A DNA stretch of 59,227 nt, taken from Candidatus Eisenbacteria bacterium (GTDB lineage: Bacteria > Orphanbacterota > Orphanbacteria > Orphanbacterales > Orphanbacteraceae). Shown one piece after another: positions 36,244 to 45,000 of the stretch. Location of the stretch: the NCBI GenBank assembly GCA_016930695.1, contig JAFGGD010000053.1, forward strand, positions 1-59,227, in the 5' to 3' direction. Both the position numbers and the translations under genes were made by a program. Numbering within the stretch: position 1 is the first letter of the stretch; every line of letters starts with the position of its first letter. The notes beneath the pieces are model-generated. The model was not told where the DNA came from. It saw only the letters and a list, made by a program, of their open reading frames with translations, and searched no databases.

Positions 36244-37617
36244 TCAGGCCGGGTAGCTCCCCGCCCCTTCCTCCGAAACGCGCCCCTCCCGAAGGAGACG
36301 GATCAGGTCTTCCGGGCCGTGGAGGATGTGGAGTCTTTCCACTCCCGCCTCCGCGGCCGTCCGCTCCGGCGTCCAGTCGTCCAGGAAGAGCCCCACCGAG
36401 CGGGAGATCGCTTCGGCGGGGATCGCCGCGTCTCCGCGGACCCCCGCCGCGGCCAGGGCGCGCGCCACGTCCCGCCCGGCGAGAAGACCGGCGACGGTGA
36501 CGCCTCCGCCCAGAAAACCGTTCGGCGCGGGGATCGAAAAAACGCGGGCGCCGGTCCCCCTCTCCGCCCGCCGGAGGAGGGGCTCCAACACCGGGGCGAA
36601 GAGCGTTCCGCTCACCACCGCCAACTCCCGGATCGCCGGGCCGTCCCCGGGGGACACCCCATCGACGGCGTCGTCGAAGCGATCCAGAAAATCGCGGACC
36701 ATGCCCACGCCGTCCTCGAGCATGCCGAAATCCTCGTACGCATCGGCCGGAGGAATCGGCGTCCCCGTCAGAAGAAGAAACTCGTCGGCGGGGAAGACGA
36801 AGCGGGTCCCCAGACGGGGCATTATCTCCTTTCGGAGCCGGTCGATCGTCTCGAGCACGGCGCGTGCGGCGTCCGGCGTTACCGGATGCAGGCGGTCGTC
36901 CTCGCGCCGATGGCCGGAGAGACCGAGCGGGACGACGGCGACGCCGCGGAAACCCGGATGGAGCGCGGCGAGCCTCCGGACCGTGTCCTCGAGCACGGGG
37001 CCGTCGTTGATGCCGGGGCAGAGCACCACCTGCCCCCACACCTCGATCCCCCCCGCCAGCAACCTCTCCAGAACCGGGAGAAGGGGCCGCCGGGGCCGGA
37101 CTCCGAGGAGAAGGGCGCGAACCTCCTCGTCCACGGCGTGCACCGAAACGTAAAGAGGGGAAAGCCGCTGTTCCAGAATCCTCTCGATCTCGCGATCCCG
37201 GATGGTGGAAAGCGTGGTGTAGTTGCCATGCAGAAAGGAGAGCCGGATGTCCTCGTCCTTCACGAGGAGCGAGGGGCGTACGCCGGGAGGGAGCTGGTCG
37301 ACGAAGCAGAAGATGCAGCGATTGCCGCAGGTTCTCGGCCGGAACTCCTCCAGCACCAGGCCTCCGAGGGGGTCGGGACCCTCGGGGACCCGCACACGGA
37401 TCCTCTTCCCCTCGCGGTCCACGACCGCTTCCCAATCGCCGAGGGCGGCGTGAAAACGCACATCCAGGTGATCCTCCACGGGGCGTCCGTTCACCTCGAG
37501 AAGGCGGTCCCCGGCGCGAAAACCGGCCCGGCCCGCCCGGGAAGAGACCGGGACATCCTCGACGAGGACCCCCGGCGGCGGCGCTCCGTCATTCGGCCGC
37601 TCGGACCGCCGATCCAT
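36244..37617 (-). CDS. PDZ / radical SAM / DUF512 protein
   Basis: 457 residues from ATG 37617; TTG starts at 37629 and 37665 are possible. PDZ at about 12-75 (SRAGRAGFRAGDRLLEVNGR). A radical-SAM-like cluster motif is in CGNRCIFCFVDQLPPGVR, with cysteines spaced C-x3-C-x2-C. A DUF512 C-terminal domain follows (AVVSGTLFAPVLEPLLRRAE, FLGGGVTVAGLL). The family is conserved and linked by genome context in some lineages to GTPase Der, but its reaction is unknown. The gap to the phosphofructokinase gene (36119-36243) shows nothing notable. Confidence 0.88.
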   Translation of the reverse strand: MDRRSERPNDGAPPPGVLVEDVPVSSRAGRAGFRAGDRLLEVNGRPVEDHLDVRFHAALGDWEAVVDREGKRIRVRVPEGPDPLGGLVLEEFRPRTCGNRCIFCFVDQLPPGVRPSLLVKDEDIRLSFLHGNYTTLSTIRDREIERILEQRLSPLYVSVHAVDEEVRALLLGVRPRRPLLPVLERLLAGGIEVWGQVVLCPGINDGPVLEDTVRRLAALHPGFRGVAVVPLGLSGHRREDDRLHPVTPDAARAVLETIDRLRKEIMPRLGTRFVFPADEFLLLTGTPIPPADAYEDFGMLEDGVGMVRDFLDRFDDAVDGVSPGDGPAIRELAVVSGTLFAPVLEPLLRRAERGTGARVFSIPAPNGFLGGGVTVAGLLAGRDVARALAAAGVRGDAAIPAEAISRSVGLFLDDWTPERTAAEAGVERLHILHGPEDLIRLLREGRVSEEGAGSYPA

Positions 37618-37800
37618 CGCTTTCTGCAAAACGCCCCCCTCCCATCTGCGAAAAAGGCTGTTCAAAAGATATACGATTCGGGTCGAACGCCCAACAAATG
37701 AACAGCCGCCCGGGGTCCCCGGCGGCGGCGGCGGCGGACCACGCGCGCAACCGCTTCAAGGATCATCGATTCAGAAATCGCCCTCCGGCGCTTCTCTCCT

Positions 37801-37816
37801 TGGCACGCGCCTTGCG
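37801..37816 (+). promoter_or_regulatory. Sigma-54 promoter of the small secreted peptide
   Basis: TGGCACGCGCCTTGCG is a perfect TGGCAC-N5-TTGC match. Transcription would start near 37827, 56 bp before the ATG at 37883. The stretch 37618-37800 upstream holds no gene and could carry activator sites. Confidence 0.85.
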
Positions 37817-37882
37817 TTGGAGCCGTGTACAACCTCGAATCAACGGGATTCGCACCATGTGGTCAAGAGGAGGTAACGACCG

Positions 37883-38131
37883 ATGAAGAAAACGATCGCT
37901 CTCGTCATGCTCGTGCTGCTTTTGGTTCCCTACACCGTATTCGCGGGCCAGATGCCGAGCGTGCGGGACGCGCAGCCGAATTCGCATCACAGCTCCGTCC
38001 TGGGAGACCAGTCCACCGGTATTCAGGAGAACCGGGGAACGGTGAGTTGGGCCAACAATCTCTTCTGGTACCAACTGCTCCTTCTCTATCGCTGGGCCAC
38101 CCGGTGGGCCTACTTGGGCGGCGCGATCTAG
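37883..38131 (+). CDS. Small secreted protein under sigma-54 control
   Basis: 82 residues. The signal peptide is KKTIALVMLVLLLVPYTVFA, cut before GQMP, leaving about 61 residues. The first half of the mature part is polar (SVRDAQPNSHHSSVLGDQST). The second half is Trp/Tyr/Leu-rich (ANNLFWYQLLLLYRWATRWA) and could insert in a membrane. There are no cysteines, and no family is recognised. Shine-Dalgarno GGAGGTAACGACC. Isolated transcription unit between a perfect -24/-12 promoter and a strong terminator. Confidence 0.85.
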   Translation: MKKTIALVMLVLLLVPYTVFAGQMPSVRDAQPNSHHSSVLGDQSTGIQENRGTVSWANNLFWYQLLLLYRWATRWAYLGGAI

Positions 38132-38165
38132 TTTCTCTCCGTCCCGTCCCCCCCCCTCGCCGAAA

Positions 38166-38205
38166 GGCGGTGAGCCCCTCGGGGCTCACCGCCGAATTCT
38201 TTTTT
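38166..38205 (+). terminator. Intrinsic terminator of the small secreted protein gene
   Basis: GGCGGTGAGCCC / GGGCTCACCGCC, a 12-13-bp perfect stem with a minimal loop, followed by TTCTTTTTT. It lies 35 bp past the stop and also separates the convergent sulfatase-like gene. Confidence 0.9.
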
Positions 38206-38276
38206 CCGGTTTTCGCGAAAGACGGCCGCCCCGGACCGGCGGAAACGATTGCGGGCGGAAGAAGCGCCGCCTCCGA

Positions 38277-39896
38277 TCAGTTCAGGTAACCGAGGGCACG
38301 GAGCCCCTCCCGAGTGGCGGGATCGATCTCCACGGTGTCCACGCGGGCCGGCGCGCGCCCGGAGATCTCCCGGACCAAAGCGGCGAGCATCTTCCGGTGC
38401 TCCGCCGCCTCTTCGGCCAGGTCCCGGATGGCGTTCCGGGTCTCCTCCGGGTCCCGGAGGAGGTCGTAGAAGCCGTCGTCCAGATCCCTGGCCCCTTCAT
38501 ACGTAAAAGTCATCACGTATTTCCGGTCCTTCGAGCGCAGGCCCCGCATATCGTACGGCCCGTATTGGTTGAGGATCTCCTCGCAGTAGGCGCGCCGCTC
38601 CGGACCCGACTCTCTGCCTCCGAGGGCGAGGCGGAGAAGGCTCGAACCGCGCACGTTCCCGTCCGGTTCGATCCGGACGATGTCGAGGATCGTGGGAACG
38701 ATGTCCACGCTGGAGGCGACCTCCTCCACCGTCCGGGATGTGCGGCCCAACGGCGGGAAACGGACCGGAGAGGGGATCGATAGAATCAGGGGCACGTGGA
38801 TCGATTCCTCGAAAAGCGTTCTCTGGTGCCCCCACTCACCGTGTTCCCAGAATTCCTCGCCGTGATCGGAGGTGTAGACCAGAAGGGTGTTTCGATACTC
38901 GCCCCTTCTCTCCAACTCGCCGACCAACCGGCGAAGCTCCGCGTCCCAATAGGCGATGGAGCCGTCGTACTGGGCGAGAAGGTTGAAGAGGGTACGCGGC
39001 TCCGGCTCGCCCAGCTCGTGCTTCCAATCGCTCACCGGCCCGCTCTCCCACTCCGGATCGAAGAGGCGCTGGAACTCGGGGGGAGAGAGATAGGGATTGT
39101 GGGGGTCCACGTAGAAATGAAAAGCGAAGAAGGGCCGCACCGTTTGGTTGTCGAGCCACTCCAGGAACTTGTCGTTTACCATTCCCGCCGGCGTGTTCCG
39201 CCAGCCCGGGTCGTGCCCGAAGGTATCGAACCCCTGGCCGAAACCGACCCCCGGGCGGATGTGCGGATTGGTGGCGTAGGCGTAGGTGGCGTAACCCGCC
39301 CCTTTCAGATACTCCGAGATCAGCGTGAAGCGGTCGGAGAGCACGTCGGAATACCCCCGGATCCCGTGCTCGCTCGGGTAGCAGGAGGCGAGAATGCAGG
39401 GGGTGGTCACGATGGTGTGCGAGCCGGTGGAAACCATGTTGGTGAAACGGATCGACGGCATTTCCCGGAGGAAGGGGGTGGTGTCGCGGTCGTAGCCGTA
39501 GACGGAGAGGTGATCCGCTCGGGTGGCGTCGGTGACGAGGAGGAGCACGTTGGGACGCGGCTGCCGGTTCCAGGGGAGGAAGATCGCCAGGACGACCACC
39601 GGCACGACGAGGGCCGCGCCGACCCGGAGCGCCCGGGAAACGTTCTCGCGGGCGAACACGAGCCGGACGAGCGCGCCGCCGATCAGGGTGAGGAGGACGC
39701 CCGCGATGAGGAAGAACCCCCAGAAGAGAAGCGCCTGGTCCGCGCCGACGCCGCCGAAACGTAGCATACGGAGCTGGAGCAGCGCCCCGGCCGCGCCCGC
39801 GGCCGCGCCCATGGCGAGAAGGAAGGGCCAGGTACGCCCCGCCCGATCCTCCTCCGGTTCATTCGCGATACTCTCTCTCTGCTCGGTCACTTTCAT
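38277..39896 (-). CDS. Membrane-anchored sulfatase-like hydrolase
   Basis: 539 residues from ATG 39896 (GACGGGAG upstream). Three or so N-terminal membrane helices (about 23-110), then an alkaline-phosphatase-superfamily domain: VLLLVTDATRADHLSVYGYD (metal Asp), FHFYVDPHNPY and VYTSDHGEEFWEHG. In the nucleophile position (C/S-x-P-S-R in true sulfatases) it reads TTPCI, so Thr replaces the formylglycine precursor and the Arg is missing. It may be a phosphohydrolase or phosphotransferase acting on envelope glycans. Promoter TTGGAC-N17-TATACA at 39977-40005. Ends LRALGYLN, like its neighbour. Confidence 0.85.
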   Translation of the reverse strand: MKVTEQRESIANEPEEDRAGRTWPFLLAMGAAAGAAGALLQLRMLRFGGVGADQALLFWGFFLIAGVLLTLIGGALVRLVFARENVSRALRVGAALVVPVVVLAIFLPWNRQPRPNVLLLVTDATRADHLSVYGYDRDTTPFLREMPSIRFTNMVSTGSHTIVTTPCILASCYPSEHGIRGYSDVLSDRFTLISEYLKGAGYATYAYATNPHIRPGVGFGQGFDTFGHDPGWRNTPAGMVNDKFLEWLDNQTVRPFFAFHFYVDPHNPYLSPPEFQRLFDPEWESGPVSDWKHELGEPEPRTLFNLLAQYDGSIAYWDAELRRLVGELERRGEYRNTLLVYTSDHGEEFWEHGEWGHQRTLFEESIHVPLILSIPSPVRFPPLGRTSRTVEEVASSVDIVPTILDIVRIEPDGNVRGSSLLRLALGGRESGPERRAYCEEILNQYGPYDMRGLRSKDRKYVMTFTYEGARDLDDGFYDLLRDPEETRNAIRDLAEEAAEHRKMLAALVREISGRAPARVDTVEIDPATREGLRALGYLN

Positions 39897-39976
39897 CTCC
39901 CGTCGTGAGTCAAGAAGCGAAACGTCCGCAAGGAAAAGAGCCGGACAGATTCGTTCCAAAACAGCCTTTACCTAGA

Positions 39977-40005
39977 TGTATAATCGGGATCACTCTTCCG
40001 TCCAA
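39977..40005 (-). promoter_or_regulatory. Sigma-70-type promoter of the first sulfatase-like gene
   Basis: Minus strand TTGGAC (40000-40005), 17-bp spacer, TATACA (39977-39982), 81 bp before the start at 39896. Confidence 0.6.
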
Positions 40006-40033
40006 GCGGAAACGACGAGAGAGGACCAATTCG

Positions 40034-41887
40034 CTAGTCGAGGTATCCGAGAGCCCGCAGGCGCTCGCGCATAGCCCGATCCATCTCCTCCATCTTCGAA
40101 TCCTCCTCGATGGAGATATAGTCCCCCTTCTCGAGACGTTTCACTTCGCCCCGAAGAGTATGAATCAAGGCCTCGGCCTGGTCATTTTCGGTTCCGGCTC
40201 GATCTTCTCTCTCTCCCGGGTCGTTCCTTATATCGAACAGGAAAGATTCATTCGAAGCAAAGTCGTACACGGCCTTCCACTCGGTGTTCCTCAGTCCGTA
40301 TCGCTTACCCGAGTTTGCAATTACATATGGTCTCGGCGGCGCCCGCAAGCCATCGAATAATGGGGTCAGATCTTTCCCCTCTACACATGCCGGCACCTTC
40401 AGTCCAACCATGGAGAGAACGGTGGGTACGATATCGCGGTTCTCAACCATTTCCTCTATGAGCATTCCGGAGTCGATTCTTCTTGGCCATCGTATAATCA
40501 AAGGAACCTGCAAACCGGAATCGAAAACATCGTGGTGCGCGAAATAGGGCTCGTGGTCACCAAGATTCTCCCCGTGGTCGGCCGTATAGACAATGATGAG
40601 GTTCTCCATTAAGCCGCGGTCCTCGAGAAACCGGAAAAGAGAATTGATTTTCCGATCCGTCTGCGCGACTTCACCATCGTACTGCGATATATTTCTGGCC
40701 AGTAATTCTTCGTCTTTCCCTTGAAGAATCCAGAGTAGATCCCTGTCACGTATCGGTTCCGCTGGAAACATGCGTAGAAAAGGCTCCAGAGGCGTGTAGG
40801 GTGTGTGCGGGTCGAGCAGGTGCAGAAATATGAAAAACGGTTTGTCCTTCCGTCGCTTCATCCACTTTTCCAAACAGAGAAGAGTCTGATCCTTTGCCCC
40901 AAGATACTGATACGCGAGTTTATCGTATATTTCCTTCGCCAAGAGTGTTTGGAGAAGGAGTCCCGATTTCCAAGACGTTATCTTTTCTACGTGGCCTGAT
41001 TCCACGTAGGTATCGAAACCCTGACTGAAACCGAAGCGTGTCCCGATCAATGGATTGGTTACGAAACCAGCCGTTTCGTAGCCTTCATCACGCAGCATTT
41101 CCGCAATGGTGAAGAATGTATCACTTAATGTGTAAGCGTTCTCACGAACTCCGTGGGTTTGCGGTGCTATACCCGCGAGCATCGTGGCGTGCGATGGTCC
41201 CGTCGAAGGTACGGGACAAAAGGCCTGCAAAAACTGGGCTCCTTCCTTGGCAAGCCGATCCACGCGTGGAGAAACCGAACGAGAGTGGCCGTAGCACCCG
41301 AGATGATCCGCCCGCAGAGCATCAATTGATATAAGGAGCACAGAGGGCATCTTATCGGTCGCGCGGGAAGCGCCGTCCCTTTCGTGCCCGGAGAGGATTA
41401 GGGGAACGGTACACAACGGTATTCCCAGCACCAGGCAGATCGTGACGAGAAGCCGGTTCCGCAGCCTTCTCCTTCCGATTACGTCTCGTTTTTCCATCAT
41501 TCTCGAGAAAGGAAACGCGAGGCCAAAGCCCGATAGTATCGAGACGAGCAAAACCACCGAATCCCAAGCGAGGCTTTTCGGAGTGCGAAAGGGTTCCCCG
41601 GCAAGAAACCACTTGTTCAACCAATAGCCCAAAGCAAGACCGATAAAGACGGCCGCCCATCCCCCGCCGGCTATCCTTATGGTCCATCTCTCCGAAAGAA
41701 ACTTAGAAAATACGATGGCGGTGAGCGCGGCGCATATGCCTCCGATCAATCCGTATACCGAAGTGGATATGGAGTAAGCGATGAGCAAACGGGGGTTGAA
41801 TAGAAGGGTCCATAGTATACCGACAACAACTCCCGACAGGGCTCCCAAAAGGGCGGCTATTAGCCAATCCAGGCGATTTCGCATCAA
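40034..41887 (-). CDS. Second membrane sulfatase-like hydrolase, low-GC
   Basis: 617 residues. About five N-terminal membrane helices (8-165), then the hydrolase domain: LLISIDALRADHLGCYGHSR, FLHLLDPHTPY, VYTADHGENLGDHEPY. The nucleophile region reads PSTGPSHATMLAG, so Thr sits where sulfatases have Cys/Ser and His where they have Arg. It ends MRERLRALGYLD, as does its paralogue at 38277 (LRALGYLN). Codon use is markedly less GC-rich than in the flanking genes, which suggests recent acquisition together with the 5' part of the next gene. Candidate promoter: TATACT near 41905 with TTTAAA 17 bp upstream. Confidence 0.85.
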   Translation of the reverse strand: MMRNRLDWLIAALLGALSGVVVGILWTLLFNPRLLIAYSISTSVYGLIGGICAALTAIVFSKFLSERWTIRIAGGGWAAVFIGLALGYWLNKWFLAGEPFRTPKSLAWDSVVLLVSILSGFGLAFPFSRMMEKRDVIGRRRLRNRLLVTICLVLGIPLCTVPLILSGHERDGASRATDKMPSVLLISIDALRADHLGCYGHSRSVSPRVDRLAKEGAQFLQAFCPVPSTGPSHATMLAGIAPQTHGVRENAYTLSDTFFTIAEMLRDEGYETAGFVTNPLIGTRFGFSQGFDTYVESGHVEKITSWKSGLLLQTLLAKEIYDKLAYQYLGAKDQTLLCLEKWMKRRKDKPFFIFLHLLDPHTPYTPLEPFLRMFPAEPIRDRDLLWILQGKDEELLARNISQYDGEVAQTDRKINSLFRFLEDRGLMENLIIVYTADHGENLGDHEPYFAHHDVFDSGLQVPLIIRWPRRIDSGMLIEEMVENRDIVPTVLSMVGLKVPACVEGKDLTPLFDGLRAPPRPYVIANSGKRYGLRNTEWKAVYDFASNESFLFDIRNDPGEREDRAGTENDQAEALIHTLRGEVKRLEKGDYISIEEDSKMEEMDRAMRERLRALGYLD

Positions 41888-41993
41888 ACACCCCCAATGC
41901 GAAACAGTATACGGTTTTCCTAACTCGCTTTAAAGACAGCTTTTCGACTCCCCTCTCACCCCGCTCTTTTCTACGCACACCACGATCCGTAAG

Positions 41994-42009
41994 TGGCTTA
42001 TTTCTTGCG
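41994..42009 (+). promoter_or_regulatory. Candidate sigma-54 promoter of the giant secreted protein
   Basis: TGGCTTATTTCTTGCG keeps TGGC and TTGC with GG and GC exactly 10 bp apart. Transcription would start near 42020, 50 bp before the ATG at 42070. Confidence 0.5.
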
Positions 42010-42069
42010 ACGAAGAGTCATCACGGACCCCCCCAAGAGCAGGACAAAGCAAACGTGTTGGAACACAAT

Positions 42070-45000
42070 ATGTTTCGATTCCGGCGGTCGCGCCGGTCGA
42101 CATCGATTTCCGCAAAATGCGATTTTTCTCGCCTAGGTGCGCGACTGCTCGATCGTGGTGTTCGTCCGCTCTTCCTGTTTGGACTTCTATGGATTCTATT
42201 GCTATCCCTCGCCTCTCCCTGTAGCGCCGATTCCGCTCGTGTCCCCCCCATGGATCGATATCCACTGATATACGGCTCTCTGAAATTCCGCTTGGAGGAA
42301 TCCGATTTTACACGCATGAACCGTTTTGACATCATCGAAATAGGCACGTGGGCCCTGGACGGAGAGAAAGGTTACATCGACTCCCTGCGGGTTCTTCGGG
42401 AAAGAAATCCCGATCTCGTCGTTCTGCTCTACGTGGTATGCAGCTTCTATTGTTCGAATTGGGGCAATCAAGACCTGCCGGGAAAGGCCGAATGGGACGC
42501 GTTGCTGGCGGAACACGACGATGACTGGCTTTTGCGGGACGTAGACGGGGACTTGGTCCGCCAAGAGAGCGTAGAGATGACATGTGACAACGGTAGGCTC
42601 AACTATATCCATAACGACATGGCCAGGGCCTATGCACGATTCATCGCCGATTCCCTTTTTATGGAAAACGCCGATGTCCTTGACGGGATACGGTTAGATG
42701 CAATCGTCAGCAGTGTTTACTATATGAATAATATGTTGGAGCGTGCGCTCCCCGGCTTGGATTCTATCGACACCAATCAAGACGGTATTCCGGATAATCG
42801 CGAGGATCTTCTCGAGGCATGGAGTGCGGGCGTTGACACATTCACGACCACGCTACGAAGACAACTCGGACCGGAACGATTAATTACGTTTAACGGAGCC
42901 CCACCCCTCGAAGCGTACCAGTGGTTGAACGGTCGCTATGTTGAAGAGTTTCCATTCGAATATGGTGTGGGGTGGGAAGGGAGTATGCTTAATTCGAAAA
43001 AAGGCTACCTGTCTTGTCAGGAGGACTACTCGGATCAACCACGCCGTCTCTCCGGTGGATTCACACTCAATTGCGTCTCTCCACACGATTATGATCCGTA
43101 CCGCCTATCCACGAAGGACGAGCCTTATCCGCACCCAATGTTACCTCAATATCTTCGATTTACGCTCGGTTCGGCATTGCTCGGCGACGGCTGGTACACG
43201 ATGACCGGATGGGGGAACACGGTCGATTGGAAGGACGACCCCGTGCCAATCATCCGTTCGACCCTCTGGTGGTTCGACCTGTACGACACGCTCCGGACCC
43301 ACCTGGGAACGCCGACGGGAGAGGCGGTGCGGGACACCGCGAACGGGCTGGATCGTTTCGTCCGCGAGTACACGGGCGGAAGGGTGCGGGTCTACCCGCA
43401 GCTGGAGCGGGGGATCTTCGATCTGCGCCCCCACGTCGCTTTTCACGGGGAGACGCCGGAGACGGCGGTCCCCGGCGAGGCGATCCCGATCCGCTGGAGC
43501 GCGGAGGACCCCAACGGGGCCGCCCCTCTCGAGGTGGAACTGCGCCTCTCCCGCGACGGAGGCGCCACCTTCCCGGAGAGGATCGATCTCTTCGGGAGAA
43601 GCGATTCACTCACCTGGTGGACCGTGGACGGGGAGGCGGGGGAGAGCTGCGTCTTCCATCTCACCGCCGCCGACACCTCCGGCCTCAGCGACACGGTGAC
43701 GAGCGCCCCCTTCCTCCTCTCGGACCCGCGCGTCGCCGACGGAGGCGCCGCCGAGGTGCACCCCGCCTTCTGGATCGTGAACACGCCGGCGCTCTACTGC
43801 ACACTCTCGGTCGCCGTGGAGGACACGAGCGGGAAGGGATCGGGATGGGACCGCGCCGACCTGTTCCTCCCCGCGGGAATCGCCTTCCTCTCCTTCGCCG
43901 GCGCGGAGAGGGAGGGCGCCCCCCTCACCGCGGCCGCCTCCCGCGAAGAGAACGTGGTCCGGATCGCGCTCGCCCAGACCGCCGACGGACCGGAACCGGT
44001 CCACTTCCGCCTGCTCCTCGGCACTCCCTCCCTCCCGCGGCCGGACTCGCTCCTCTTCTCGGTCTCGGTGGAACACTCCTCGGCACCCGGCGAAACGCTC
44101 TGGCTCCCGCCGGGAAACGGAAACGGCATACCCGGGGACGGCGACGGGCTCGCGGTCCTCTGCGACTTCGGCCCGCCCGCCGAGCTCAGCGTGGAGCCCC
44201 CCTATGCGATCCTTCAGGCGGGGGACACCCTCCGATTCGACGCCGAGGGATGGGACCAGGCGGGGAACAGCGTCGAGGTGGAGCCGATATGGAGCGCCGT
44301 CGATTCGATCGGCGTCGTGGACGGGGGCGGGCTCTTCCTCGCCCTCCGCCCCGGTTCGCTCTCCGTGGCGGCCTCGGTGGCGGATCTGGAGGCGTACGCG
44401 ACGATCCGGATCACGGCGGGCGACCCGGAATCGCTCCTCGTCCTGCCGGAGAGTCTCGCCGTCACCACGGACGACTCGGCCCTTTACGAGGCGTGGGCAT
44501 GGGACGGCCTGGGGAACCCGATCGACACCGCCGTCGCCTGGTCCGTGGAGGACACGATCGCGTCCATCGACTCCGCCGGGCATCTCGAGCCGGAACGCCC
44601 CGGCTCGACCTTCGTGATCGCGACGCTCGGCGCCCTCGAAGCGCGCTCCCCCCTCCGGATCGCGCCCGGCGCGCCGGCTCTCGCGCGGATCGAGCCCCGC
44701 TCCCCGGCGATGGGACTCTGCGACTCCATCTCTTTTACCTGCGATCTTTTCGATCTCAAGGGGAATCCGACCGGGGGGACGGTGCTCTGGTCCGTCACGG
44801 ACGGGGTCGCGGCGATCGACTCCGCCGGTCTCCTCCGCCCCGTCGCCGTCGGCGAAGGGTGGGTGCGCGCCGCATGCGGCGCGGTCCGCGACTCGGTTCC
44901 CTTGCGGGTCCTCTCCTCCGCCGTCGTCTCCTGGATCCTCGAGCCGAGTCGCCCGACCGTTTCGGCCGATTCGACCCTTCTCTTCACGATGCGGGGCGTC

